DNA from: CALMEC01 sp031366605 | Lineage (GTDB): Bacteria > Actinomycetota > Thermoleophilia > Miltoncostaeales > Miltoncostaeaceae | Direction: 5' to 3' | Length of the DNA: 64,000 bases | Assembly: GCA_031366605.1 (NCBI GenBank) | Contig: JANLOO010000034.1 | Location: 62,001-126,000 of the forward strand | Shown: in pieces, positions 26,214 to 34,488 of the stretch | Layout: every line of letters begins with the position of its first letter | Numbering within the stretch: position 1 is the stretch's first letter | Made by a program: the position numbers and the translations under genes | The notes under the pieces: model-generated | Seen by the model: only the letters and a program-made list of their open reading frames with translations | Databases searched by the model: none | Told to the model about the DNA's origin: nothing

Positions 26214-26999
26214 ATGGCTCGCAAGCTGATTTGGTCAACCGCGCTCGTCGCGTTGGCGCTCGCCGGATGCGGCGGAGCCCAGTCGTCGTCAGACATCGGA
26301 GATTCCCCGACACCTGAGCCCCGCGGGATGAGTCTCACCGCCCGCGATGACGGGAGCACCCTGCTAAGCACCGGTCAGCGCTCTCAGGTCCTCCCCGGCC
26401 GTTTCGAACACGCGCGCGTTGGACCGGGATTCCCTGAGGATGGACGGTCGATCACCGGCTCGCGGGTCGTCCTGCAGGACATGGCGAACCGCACGGCCGA
26501 TCGCGTGACCCGATTCGCCGTCATCGACACGTCATTGGCGGCACCGGCGCAGCTGGTTGAGCTGCCTGGGGACTTTGACTACGACGCGGTCTCCCCGACG
26601 CTCGACACGCTCTACGTGGTGAGCCACTTCAGCGTCGAGCGGCCCGACCAGTACGCGGTGCGCTCGTACAACGTCGCCACGGGCAAACTCGACGAGGGTG
26701 TGATCGCCGACAAGACCGCGATCGCCGAAGGACCGATGGCCGGCCGGCCCGTTTCCCGTGCCAGCACATCGAGCGGCGAGTGGGTGTACACCGCCTACCG
26801 TGGCGAGCATCCATTCGTCCACGCCCTCAACACCGTCAACAAGTTCGCCGTCTGCATCGACCTGCCGGAGCAGGCCGCAAAGGTCACTGATTGGAAACTC
26901 GGTTTGGACGAGGCCGCTCGGACCTTGGACGCGACGAGCCCGTCAACCGGGTTGAGCGTCAAGGTCGACACCGAACATTTTTCAGCGCAGCTCGTCTGA
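26214..26999 (+). CDS. Lipoprotein of unknown function
   Basis: The ATG at 26214 follows CTGGAG and gives a 261-residue protein with a lipoprotein signal (KLIWSTALVALALAGC). The Cys at about residue 22 would be lipidated. A low-complexity linker precedes a domain with beta-propeller character (SPTLDTLYVVSHFSVERPD, SSGEWVYTAYRGEHPFVHAL). The second half resembles proteins that summarise exported repeats, but no family is named. It lies 97 nt downstream of the previous exported protein and may be co-expressed. Confidence 0.8.
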   Translation: MARKLIWSTALVALALAGCGGAQSSSDIGDSPTPEPRGMSLTARDDGSTLLSTGQRSQVLPGRFEHARVGPGFPEDGRSITGSRVVLQDMANRTADRVTRFAVIDTSLAAPAQLVELPGDFDYDAVSPTLDTLYVVSHFSVERPDQYAVRSYNVATGKLDEGVIADKTAIAEGPMAGRPVSRASTSSGEWVYTAYRGEHPFVHALNTVNKFAVCIDLPEQAAKVTDWKLGLDEAARTLDATSPSTGLSVKVDTEHFSAQLV

Positions 27000-27079
27000 G
27001 CTTCCGACCAGGGCGACGTTCACGTCCCTCATCGTCGGCACGCTGACGAACGAAGCCCTGTCTCCGTTCCCGGCGCTAC

Positions 27080-27240
27080 GGGTCCGTCAAGGAATGACTC
27101 CTGTGACGGAGGACGAGCGAAAACCGAGGCAGACGGTGTCGGCGAGCCTCGTTGCGACTGGTGGTCACAGCGATCTCGCCGACGGCGTATGGCGACGGTT
27201 TGCAGCCCGTCAAACGTTGCAGGAGTTCCTTGACGGACCC
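27080..27240. repeat. 161-bp element with 21-bp inverted ends (MITE-like)
   Basis: The left end (27080-27103, GGGTCCGTCAAGGAA then TGA then CTCCTG) and the right end (27220-27240) are exact reverse complements over 21 bp apart from the 3-nt TGA present only on the left. The ends look like transposase-recognised terminal repeats. The interior encodes only a 50-codon frame, so there is no transposase. No clear target duplication is visible. The right end supplies the first base of the stop codon of the hotdog gene. Confidence 0.55.
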
Positions 27241-27629
27241 TAAAGGGCGATGCGATGCATCAGGATCGTCGCGTGGCTGACCTCGCCTTGGTCGGTCGCA
27301 GCCGACACGATGAGCACCGCGGCCCGGGTGGAGCGCTTGTGAACGGTGCACTCCAAGGTGACCTCGACGTCCCAGTCGACACGATCGACATCGGCGTCGT
27401 CGACACCGGTGAGCACCCAGTACGTGCCTGGCGAATCATGCGTCCGTTGCAGGAACAGGCCTGCGCACTGGGTCATCGCCTCGAGCACGAGGGTGCTCGG
27501 AACCTCCGACGGTCGCGGAGCCCCGCCCAGGGCTCCGAGCTCGTTTCCGCTCGGACACCAGGCTGCCTCGGCACTGTCTTCGTCATGTCCGATCAGCTCG
27601 GTGACAAAGCGAAACCGGCCGACCATCAA
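27240..27629 (-). CDS. Hotdog-fold protein related to FabZ/FabA dehydratases
   Basis: This 129-residue protein aligns by eye with beta-hydroxyacyl-ACP dehydratases: a short start, then PSTLVLEAMTQCAGLFLQ, which corresponds to the conserved long helix with its catalytic Glu (Glu50). The His of the HFPG motif is replaced by a Gly-rich stretch (ELGALGGAPRP), so ordinary dehydratase chemistry is doubtful. It is the last gene of the bioY operon, joined to the ECF transmembrane gene by an ATGA overlap. A thioesterase, a binding protein or a divergent dehydratase are alternatives. Its stop codon uses the end of the MITE-like element. Confidence 0.7.
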   Translation of the reverse strand: MMVGRFRFVTELIGHDEDSAEAAWCPSGNELGALGGAPRPSEVPSTLVLEAMTQCAGLFLQRTHDSPGTYWVLTGVDDADVDRVDWDVEVTLECTVHKRSTRAAVLIVSAATDQGEVSHATILMHRIAL

Positions 27630-28306
27630 TCGGCCTCAGGGGAGCCGCGCGGCGCCGGCGCCGGATCGACGATGCCTCGGGCCTCGAGCGCCTCGCCGAC
27701 ACCGTGCGCAAAACGGGCGGCCGCGACGACGGTCGGCACGGCGAACGCTCGCAGGTTGCGACCGAGCCCACGCGCCCGCCGGGCATCCAGGACACGTCGG
27801 GAGACGACGCCCAAGTGGTCCAGGCTCCGCAACGCAAGCCCCACTGTCAGCCCGATCCGAAACACCCGCACCGGGCGGACATGTAGCCGTCGCAACGTGC
27901 GCTCGAGCCAGTCCACCATCGCCGTGGGGCGCGTGGTCAACGTCACCGCCAGTGCCAGGGCCGCGACGGCCAGCAGGCGTGTGGACGCGACGAGCCCCTC
28001 CTCCGGGCGGCCAATCAGGGCCTGAAACCCAGTCAGGACGGCGATGACGATGACCAGCGGTTTGGCTTGCCGAACAAGCACCCGCGGCGGCACGCCGGCG
28101 CCGAGGACCGCGACGACGACCGCCACCAACAGCGCACCCGACACCGCCGGACGGTTGACCGCGACAACCGCGGCCGCTCCCATGAGCAACGCCAGCAACT
28201 TGGCCCCCGCAGGAGCACGATGTAGCCACGAGCCGCCCGGCCAGTAGAGCGTCAGGCTCGGGGCGCCAACCGTCGGCGTCGTGGTTGGCCGCCGGCGAAC
28301 GTGCAT
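27626..28306 (-). CDS. bioN: ECF transporter transmembrane protein (EcfT/BioN-like)
   Basis: The 226-residue membrane protein has four to five spans and the two conserved Ala-Arg-Gly coupling motifs of EcfT proteins (LDARRARG and ALEARG), which contact the ATPase. ATG 28306 overlaps the ATPase stop by one base (TGATG); an upstream in-frame extension is antisense to the ATPase gene. With bioY in the same operon, a dedicated biotin ECF transporter (BioMNY) is the natural reading, although general EcfT proteins look alike. Confidence 0.85.
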   Translation of the reverse strand: MHVRRRPTTTPTVGAPSLTLYWPGGSWLHRAPAGAKLLALLMGAAAVVAVNRPAVSGALLVAVVVAVLGAGVPPRVLVRQAKPLVIVIAVLTGFQALIGRPEEGLVASTRLLAVAALALAVTLTTRPTAMVDWLERTLRRLHVRPVRVFRIGLTVGLALRSLDHLGVVSRRVLDARRARGLGRNLRAFAVPTVVAAARFAHGVGEALEARGIVDPAPAPRGSPEAD

Positions 28307-28989
28307 CAGGCCACCCCGATCAGCTCGGTGTAGGCCCCGATCGCCAGGTCCGCTGGGCCGTCCGCGACAACCATCCCCTGGTCGAGCAGCAACACGCGGT
28401 CCAGCTGCCGCACCAGGTCCAGGTCGTGCGAGACGATGACGAGGTGCTGCGGCAGACAGAGCAACACGTCGATGACGCGGCGGCGGTTGACCAAATCGAG
28501 CGTCGTCGTGGGCTCGTCGAGCACGATCCACGTCGGCTCGAGCGCCAGTACGCCGCACAGCGCGACAAGGTGCTTCTCGCCGCCGCTCAGCGTGTGGATC
28601 GCCTGATCCGCCTTGTGCTCCAACGACACCCGCCGCAGGGTGGCCATCGCAGACTCGTGCGCCGCGCGCTTGCCGAGCCCGTGCGCGCGGAGACCCAGGG
28701 CGATGTCCTCGACAGGGGTCGGGTAGACGAGCTGGTGGTCGGCGTCCTGAAAGACGAAGCCGACCCGCCGTTGGACGGCGCGCGTGTCCTGAGCGGTGTC
28801 CATGTCATCCACGGTGACGGTGCCGCGGGTCGGCAACGTCAGCCCGTTCATCAGTCGGGCCAGGGTGGTCTTGCCCGAGCCGTTCGCGCCGATGACCGCC
28901 ACCCGCCGATCGCTCAGCGACACCGAGACGTCCTGCAGCAACACCGGGCCGTCGGTCGCCACGACATCGACATCGGTCAACGTGATCAC
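28306..28989 (-). CDS. bioM: ECF transporter ATPase (EcfA/BioM-like)
   Basis: The 227-residue ABC ATPase has Walker A AVIGANGSGKTT (about 31-42), the Q-loop in VGFVFQDADHQLV (the ADHQ sequence is typical of ECF and CbiO ATPases), signature LSGGEKH and Walker B IVLDEPTTTLD. GTG 28989 overlaps the thiolase stop (GTGA). One ATPase plus EcfT plus BioY would form the BioMNY complex with an ATPase homodimer. Specificity for biotin rests on the operon. Confidence 0.87.
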   Translation of the reverse strand: MITLTDVDVVATDGPVLLQDVSVSLSDRRVAVIGANGSGKTTLARLMNGLTLPTRGTVTVDDMDTAQDTRAVQRRVGFVFQDADHQLVYPTPVEDIALGLRAHGLGKRAAHESAMATLRRVSLEHKADQAIHTLSGGEKHLVALCGVLALEPTWIVLDEPTTTLDLVNRRRVIDVLLCLPQHLVIVSHDLDLVRQLDRVLLLDQGMVVADGPADLAIGAYTELIGVA

Positions 28990-30164
28990 CCGACGCCCCC
29001 GTCTGCGGCAAACCATGCCGCCGTGCCCATGCCGCCGGCGATCGCGGCCAGCGCGAGACCCGTTTCTCCACCTCGGCCGGCCAGATCCGCGACGAGGCGC
29101 ACGATCTGAATCGCCCCGGAGGCGCCCCATGGATGCCCCAAAGCGATGGCACCTCCGTGCGGGTTGACCAGTCGTTCGTCGATTCCCAGTTCGTCGATCG
29201 TGGCGAGCGTCTGGCTTGCGAACGCCTCGGTCAACGCCATCTGCGTCAGTGCGTCCGCCGCAAACGCCGCGTTGCGCTGTGCCAACAGCCGCACGGCGGC
29301 GACCCCGCCGATGCCGCACAGTCGCGGGTCGACTCCTGTCGTGCAGCTGTCCAGGTGCCGTAGGCCCGGCCGACCAAGACGCTCGGCCATCCGTCGCGAG
29401 GCCACGATGACGGCCGCCGCCCCGTCGGCGATCTGACTCGCGTTGCCCGCGGTCACCGTGCCCCCGGCGGTCACGATGGCGGGGAACCGTGCGAGACGCT
29501 CGGGCGTCAGCGTTGCGCGCGGGCACGAGTCCTCGGCAACGACCTGCGTGCCCCGAGGGGTCGTGATCGTGCAGGGCGCGATCTCGCGTTTGAACACTCC
29601 AGCCACCTGGGCCGCGATCGCCCGCTGGTGACTCCGCCCCGCGTAGGCGTCTTGGCAGGTCCGGGGAATCCCCCACTCCGCGGCGATGGTCTCGGCGGAT
29701 TCGGCCATGCCGGGATCGTCGTGACCGCCACCGGCGAACATGCGGCGCGGGAAGAATCGACGCCCGCCTCTGCCCTGGTCCTGTGCAGCCTCCGCGCGCA
29801 CCGGTGAGGTGGAGGCGCTCTCGACGCCCCCCGCGATGTAGAGCTCACCGGCGCCCGCCTCCACGAGTCGACACGCCAACACGATCGCGTCGAGTCCCCC
29901 ACCGCACTGGCGATCGATGGTCATCCCGGGAACGGCGGCGGCAAGACCGGCGTCGAGCGCGACCCGCCGCGCGAGGTTGCCACCAGGTCCGGCAGCGGTG
30001 GCGAGGATCACGTCTGCGACGGCATCAGGCGCGAGCCCGACGTCCTCGATCAGCGCACGCACGACAATCGTTGCGAGCGTCTGCGCGTCGAGCGTCGCCA
30101 GGTCACCATCGAGCCGCGCGATGGGCGTTCGCCGCCCCGCCACGATCAGCGCAGACTCGTCCAT
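28986..30164 (-). CDS. Thiolase-family protein (YhfS-like), second catalytic Cys missing
   Basis: The 392-residue protein is a thiolase by length and motifs. The nucleophilic Cys87 is in DRQCGGGLDAIVLA, and NPHGGAIALGHPWGASGA carries the catalytic His345. The C-terminal motif that is normally CxGGGxG reads AIAGGMG here (around residue 374-380), so the acid-base Cys is Ala. Claisen condensation may be lost or altered. Bacillus yhfS is a thiolase-family gene in a biotin-regulated operon with bioY, which makes this its likely counterpart. The start abuts the acyl-CoA ligase stop with no gap. Confidence 0.85.
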   Translation of the reverse strand: MDESALIVAGRRTPIARLDGDLATLDAQTLATIVVRALIEDVGLAPDAVADVILATAAGPGGNLARRVALDAGLAAAVPGMTIDRQCGGGLDAIVLACRLVEAGAGELYIAGGVESASTSPVRAEAAQDQGRGGRRFFPRRMFAGGGHDDPGMAESAETIAAEWGIPRTCQDAYAGRSHQRAIAAQVAGVFKREIAPCTITTPRGTQVVAEDSCPRATLTPERLARFPAIVTAGGTVTAGNASQIADGAAAVIVASRRMAERLGRPGLRHLDSCTTGVDPRLCGIGGVAAVRLLAQRNAAFAADALTQMALTEAFASQTLATIDELGIDERLVNPHGGAIALGHPWGASGAIQIVRLVADLAGRGGETGLALAAIAGGMGTAAWFAADGGVG

Positions 30165-31691
30165 CTAACGGAATTCCTGCGTGACGCCGTCCAGCACGAG
30201 CTGCCGCACGGCTTGCCGATCGACCTTGCCGGTCCGCCCCACTGGCACCGGGCCGTCGATGATCACGTACCGGCGCGGTCGTTTGTAGCGGGCCAGTCTG
30301 GTGGCCACGTGGTGGCGCAGATCGCTCCGAGCCGGCGTTGCCCCGGGTTCGATCGCCACGACCGCGCACACCACTTCGCCCCAGGTCGGATCCGGCAGGC
30401 CGACCACGACGCACGCGGCGACCCCGGGAGCGCTCCCCACGATCTGCTCGACCTCCTCGGGCTGCACGTTGGCACCCCCTGTGATGATCAGGCTCGAGCC
30501 GCGCCCCGCGATCGAGAGGAACCCGGCTTCGTCCAAGACGCCACGGTCACCAACCGTCACCCATCCGTCAGCGAGCGCCCGCGCGCCGGATGCCGGGGGC
30601 TCCCCGCGATAGCCCGAGAACACCAGCCGGCTGCGGGCGAAGATGACGCCGGCCTGACCGGCGGCGACGACCTGGTCATCATCGTCGCGGATGCTGACCT
30701 CGACCCCTGGGAACACCCGCCCCACTGATCCTGGTGGTGTGCCGTCGCCATCCACCTGAATCGCGACGAACGAAAGCTCGGACGCGCCGTAATACTCCAC
30801 CAGGCGGCTGGTCGGGAACCGTCGGCCGGTGCGCCGGCGGACGTCGGCATCGAGACGCGCACCGGCGCACAAGATGTAGTCGGGATCGGACGCCCCCGCA
30901 CGCGGCGCGCCCTGTGCGTGTTGGGCGAGCATTGTCGGCACGACGTACACGCCAGACAGACGATCCGAACCCTCGAGTCGCTGTGCCACGTGTCCTGGCG
31001 AGTACTCCGCCGCGGTCACGAGCTCGACCGTTGCGCCGACGTGCAGGGCATGGAGCGCACCGAACAGAAAGTGCGAGCTGGACAACGGGCCGGGAATCAA
31101 CACCGTCCCCTGGGGGTCCATCGGACACAAGCCGCCGAAGCGCTCGAAACTCTCCCACCACGATCGGTGCGAACGCACGAATGCCTTGGGCCGACCCGAG
31201 CTGCCCGATGTGAAGCCCACATAGAACGCGGCATCCGGCCTGGCCGCCGCAGCACGCCGTGTGACCGTCACGCCGTCGCGCGTCAAGACGGTCCAGCCCG
31301 GGTTCATCTGTGGGGATACCCGCCAGCCTTGCTGAGTCACGGCAGCCGTAGCCGCGCGACATTCCTCGGCGACGATGACCGCGCACGGATCGAGCTGTGC
31401 GATGGCGCCCGCCACCTCACGCTCGGACCATGACGGGTCGAGCACGCCCACCGCCCACCCGGCCGAGGCCAGTCCGAGGAAACAGGCCACGAACTGTGGG
31501 GTCCAGTCGGCCATGATCGCGACGAACGAGGTCCGGTCGTCATCGTGTCCAGACCACGCCCCGCTGTGCTCGCCGACAGCCGCCGCCTGAGCACGCAGCT
31601 CCGTATACGACAACGCGCCCCCCGACCCCCGCAGCGCAATCCGGTCGTCACGCGTCGGGGTCGTCGCCAACGCCTGGGAGGTCACCAGCAT
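30165..31691 (-). CDS. Acyl-CoA/AMP-binding ligase (YhfT-like)
   Basis: The 508-residue adenylate-forming enzyme has the P-loop FTSGSSGRPKA (about 160-170), YYGASELS, GWVTVGDRG and the C-terminal Lys motif VGRTGKVDRQAV. Such ligases activate fatty or dicarboxylic acids with ATP and CoA. The partner genes (bioY 8 nt upstream, thiolase directly after) match the order of Bacillus yhfU-T-S, where it belongs to the BirA regulon. A pimelate or fatty-acid substrate feeding biotin synthesis is an attractive but unproven inference. Long-chain fatty acid ligase is the default alternative. Confidence 0.87.
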   Translation of the reverse strand: MLVTSQALATTPTRDDRIALRGSGGALSYTELRAQAAAVGEHSGAWSGHDDDRTSFVAIMADWTPQFVACFLGLASAGWAVGVLDPSWSEREVAGAIAQLDPCAVIVAEECRAATAAVTQQGWRVSPQMNPGWTVLTRDGVTVTRRAAAARPDAAFYVGFTSGSSGRPKAFVRSHRSWWESFERFGGLCPMDPQGTVLIPGPLSSSHFLFGALHALHVGATVELVTAAEYSPGHVAQRLEGSDRLSGVYVVPTMLAQHAQGAPRAGASDPDYILCAGARLDADVRRRTGRRFPTSRLVEYYGASELSFVAIQVDGDGTPPGSVGRVFPGVEVSIRDDDDQVVAAGQAGVIFARSRLVFSGYRGEPPASGARALADGWVTVGDRGVLDEAGFLSIAGRGSSLIITGGANVQPEEVEQIVGSAPGVAACVVVGLPDPTWGEVVCAVVAIEPGATPARSDLRHHVATRLARYKRPRRYVIIDGPVPVGRTGKVDRQAVRQLVLDGVTQEFR

Positions 31692-31699
31692 GGGCGCCC

Positions 31700-32284
31700 C
31701 TATGCGGACGCCCGGGCGAGGTGGGGCTGCAAGAAAGGCGCGGCCCGGAACGCGGACGTCGCAACCACGGTCGCTGCCGCAGCCTTGAGCAGGTCACCGG
31801 GGACGAAGTTCATCGATGCCCGGAAGAACGTGCCGAGCGGGATGTCGGCCACCGCCGACCCGATCGGAATGCCGATGCAATAGAGCGCGACGATGCCCCC
31901 GAACACCGCGGCGACAAAGTGCGTGGCCAGCTGAACCGCGGGGAGCCGCGTGCCACCGAGCTTGCGAAGGCCGGAGATGATGAGCGCCACGACCGCAGCC
32001 GCGACGGGAAAGCCCAACACGAACCCGGCGCTCCCGGTCGAGAACACGCCCCACCCGCCACGGCCGCCTGACAGCAATGGCAGCCCGGCAGCGACGAGCC
32101 CGACGAACAGCGCCACCGACAGGAATGCCTCAACGGGCACCAACATCAGCCCCGCGATCATCACACCGAGCGTCTGGGCCGTGATGGGCACCGAGATGCC
32201 CGGCACGCTGAAGGCCGGGGTGAGTCCAAGCACCGCAACGAGCGCTGCGAACACCGCGATGCGAGCGATCCGCTGACCGCTCAT
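31700..32284 (-). CDS. bioY: Biotin transporter substrate-binding subunit BioY
   Basis: The 194-residue membrane protein has about six spans and the BioY signature VPITAQTLGVMIAGLML, then GLPLLSGGRGGWGVF and TGSAGFVLGFPVAA. BioY is the S-component that binds biotin. ATG 32284 has GAGGAG at good spacing; a start at 32329 would add a polar lead. It is the first gene of the minus-strand operon and is divergent from birA, which in many bacteria represses biotin uptake. Confidence 0.93.
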   Translation of the reverse strand: MSGQRIARIAVFAALVAVLGLTPAFSVPGISVPITAQTLGVMIAGLMLVPVEAFLSVALFVGLVAAGLPLLSGGRGGWGVFSTGSAGFVLGFPVAAAVVALIISGLRKLGGTRLPAVQLATHFVAAVFGGIVALYCIGIPIGSAVADIPLGTFFRASMNFVPGDLLKAAAATVVATSAFRAAPFLQPHLARASA

Positions 32285-32359
32285 CCCCCCGCTCCTCGCA
32301 CCCGCCGTTGTGTGATCGCCATCGCCCATGTGTGCCTCCCGGCCGTCAGACTGTCGTTG

Positions 32360-32388
32360 GCCGTGACACTATCCGAGGTCGTCACGGC
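32360..32388. promoter_or_regulatory. Putative BirA operator in the bioY-birA promoter region
   Basis: GCCGTGAC (32360-32367) and GTCACGGC (32381-32388) are perfect 8-bp inverted arms around a 13-nt spacer. This widely spaced two-arm form resembles known BirA operators, though the letters differ from the AT-rich enterobacterial and Bacillus sites. TATAAG at 32390-32395 is a candidate -10 for birA, about 30 nt before its ATG, so binding would cover that promoter and probably bioY's. Confidence 0.5.
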
Positions 32389-32426
32389 ATATAAGGTTGA
32401 CCCGTGACGATCTACCCCTTCCACCG

Positions 32427-33395
32427 ATGAGCACCGACACCGACGAACGCCGTGAGCAGGTCCTCGAAGCCCTCGTGGCCGCGGGCGCCGACGGCGTCTC
32501 GGGTCAGGTGATCGCGGAACGGCTGGGTTGTTCGCGGGCGGCGATCCACCGGCACGTCGAGACGCTGCGACGCAACGGCACCGCGATCGACGGCGTCCAC
32601 GAGGGCTACCGCCTGGCCGCCGAGGCCGATCCGATCGTGCCCCGCCTGGTTCAGCTCGAGCTGTCACCTCCGATCGCAGGTCCCATCCGCTGGAGCCCGA
32701 GCACGGGCTCAACCAACGATGACGCGGTCGGGCACGCACGTGCAGGCGCGCCTGAAGGCCTGATCATCGGCACGGACTTCCAGATGAGCGGCCGGGGACG
32801 CCGTGGGCGTGAGTGGCGATCCGAGCCGGGTGACGCGGTGCTGTGCTCGGTGCTGCTGCGGCCCCCCGTCGCGCCCGCCGACACAGGGGTGCTGCCGATC
32901 ATCGCGGCAGTCTCGGTCGCCGAGGCGCTTGGCGCCGGGGCCGGGATCATCTGGCCCAACGACATCGTCATCGCCGACCGCAAGGTGTGCGGCATCCTCT
33001 GCGAACTGTCCGCCGACGAGAGCGGCGTGGCGTGGGTGGTCGTCGGCATGGGTATCAACGTGCGCGGGGTCCCCGAGCTGGCCGATGCCCGATGGCAGCC
33101 GGGTGCGCTCGCGGACGACGGCACGCAGCCGTCACGCATGCAGGTGCTCGTCGCCGTGCTGACGATCCTGGGTCGCCACTACGCCGAGTGGCTCACGGAT
33201 GGGCCGTCAGCCGCGTTGGCCGCGTTCAGCCGACGCGATCTGCTGCACGGGTCGGGCATCACGATCCAGACCGGCGATCGTGAGACCTCCGGCACGGCAA
33301 GCGGCGTTGACGACCAAGGCCGCCTGCGTGTGATGACCGCAGCCGGCGAAGTCGTCGTGAGCGCGGGTGAGGTCACGCGGATCGAGCGGGGCTGA
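32427..33395 (+). CDS. birA: Biotin-protein ligase with repressor HTH (BirA)
   Basis: The 322-residue protein joins an N-terminal winged helix-turn-helix (VSGQVIAERLGCSRAAIHRH, about 24-43) to a biotin ligase domain with STGSTNDDA, the biotinyl-AMP loop SGRGRRGREW (about 121-130) and WPNDIVI, and a C-terminal SH3-like domain. It biotinylates carboxyl carrier proteins and, given the HTH, should also bind DNA. The divergent bioY operon and the palindrome between them are the expected targets. ATG 32427 has no strong ribosome site. Confidence 0.94.
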   Translation: MSTDTDERREQVLEALVAAGADGVSGQVIAERLGCSRAAIHRHVETLRRNGTAIDGVHEGYRLAAEADPIVPRLVQLELSPPIAGPIRWSPSTGSTNDDAVGHARAGAPEGLIIGTDFQMSGRGRRGREWRSEPGDAVLCSVLLRPPVAPADTGVLPIIAAVSVAEALGAGAGIIWPNDIVIADRKVCGILCELSADESGVAWVVVGMGINVRGVPELADARWQPGALADDGTQPSRMQVLVAVLTILGRHYAEWLTDGPSAALAAFSRRDLLHGSGITIQTGDRETSGTASGVDDQGRLRVMTAAGEVVVSAGEVTRIERG

Positions 33396-33421
33396 ACCCG
33401 TCGACCCGCAGACCAGCGCGA

Positions 33422-34078
33422 TCAGTCGCCCAAGAGATTCAGCAGCGACGTGAAGATGTTGACGATCGACACGAAGATGCCCGTCGCAAGCCAGATCGCG
33501 TCGTCCTCGGTGGCGTGCTTGCGGAGGAAGTTGAAGTCGATCACCAGGAGCAACGCGGAGACCCCGTAGATGGCCAGGCTGAACACGGGGTTGAGCGGAC
33601 CCGAGATCAACGACCAGACGATCGCAACGCCGCAGAGGCCGAACACGACCAGCGACACCGGTTTCATCCACGACGCGAGGTCCTTCTTGAGGAGCAGCCC
33701 GATCGCTCCCATGCCGAGCACGGTGGCGGCGGTCCCTGCGGTCGCCTGGGCGAGGGTGCCGGGCTCGACCGTGGCGTAGAACTTGAGGACGGGGCCCAGG
33801 CCCAACCCCAGCAGCGTCGCTGTGCCGAACAGCCAGCCCATCGCAAAGCCGCCGACACGGAACCGCTGCCCGGCAAACGATGAGACGAGCAGCATGCCGA
33901 TGCCCGCGAGTGAGCAGGCGATCGCCGCTCCGCGCGAAAGGTCGCGCCCGAGGTACGAACCCAGCGCGAGAAAACCGATTGCGATGGCGACGAGGCCCAT
34001 GACCCAACCGAATACCCCGATGGCGGAGCGTTCTTGGGCACTGGTGACGTCGCGGCTGTACATGGTGTCGTTGTTCAT
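33422..34078 (-). CDS. Bax inhibitor-1/YccA family membrane protein
   Basis: This 218-residue protein has seven hydrophobic spans and the BI-1 family pattern: an initial cytoplasmic segment, then a compact all-helical body, ending IDFNFLRKHATEDDAIWLAT and INIFTSLLNLLG, where the di-aspartyl pH sensor lies in homologues. Bacterial members are pH-sensitive calcium leak channels or interact with FtsH (as YccA does). It stands alone, convergent with birA. Exact role here unknown. Confidence 0.88.
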   Translation of the reverse strand: MNNDTMYSRDVTSAQERSAIGVFGWVMGLVAIAIGFLALGSYLGRDLSRGAAIACSLAGIGMLLVSSFAGQRFRVGGFAMGWLFGTATLLGLGLGPVLKFYATVEPGTLAQATAGTAATVLGMGAIGLLLKKDLASWMKPVSLVVFGLCGVAIVWSLISGPLNPVFSLAIYGVSALLLVIDFNFLRKHATEDDAIWLATGIFVSIVNIFTSLLNLLGD

Positions 34079-34165
34079 GCGAACCAGAATAGCGCCCCTG
34101 GGCGCATGCTCAGAACCGCGGCGTCGTCCCCGACAGCCCGCGTGAGGTTCGCCACTGGATCCCGT

Positions 34166-34477
34166 TCAGCTTCGGAGATCTCGCCGGTCCGTTGGACTCA
34201 CGACCTTCATCAGCGAACCGACAGCGTGATCGCGTTCGAGTGCATGACGCAGAGGGAGCGCCTCGTCGATCGAGTAGCGGTTGCGCCGTCCGACGCGCGT
34301 GCGGCTGACGTATCCGGCCTCGACAAGGTCCCCCACGATGCCCTGCGCGGCCCGCTCGGTGATGCCAACCAACTGGGCGACGTCGCGCAACCGCACGTCA
34401 GGGTCGCGTGCGAGGCACACCAGCACGTGCGCGTGGTTGGTCAGAAACGTCCAGCGCGACTGCTGCGGGTCTGCCAT
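34166..34477 (-). CDS. Winged-helix transcriptional regulator
   Basis: This small protein (103 residues) has a single winged HTH domain: VRLRDVAQLVGITERAAQGIVGDLVEAGYVSRTRVGRRNRYS (about 28-69), which fits the MarR/ArsR class. There is no sensor domain and no obvious metal-binding Cys. It follows cysN by 11 nt on the same strand and ends that transcript, so control of the sulfate genes is possible. The C-terminal helix (residues 70-103) could dimerise. Confidence 0.78.
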   Translation of the reverse strand: MADPQQSRWTFLTNHAHVLVCLARDPDVRLRDVAQLVGITERAAQGIVGDLVEAGYVSRTRVGRRNRYSIDEALPLRHALERDHAVGSLMKVVSPTDRRDLRS

Positions 34478-34488
34478 TCGACTGGAGA

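Noticed and set aside
28306..29676. 456-residue version of the ECF ATPase gene
   Set aside because: The first 229 residues are antisense-like sequence over the thiolase; GTG 28989 overlaps the thiolase stop in the usual way.
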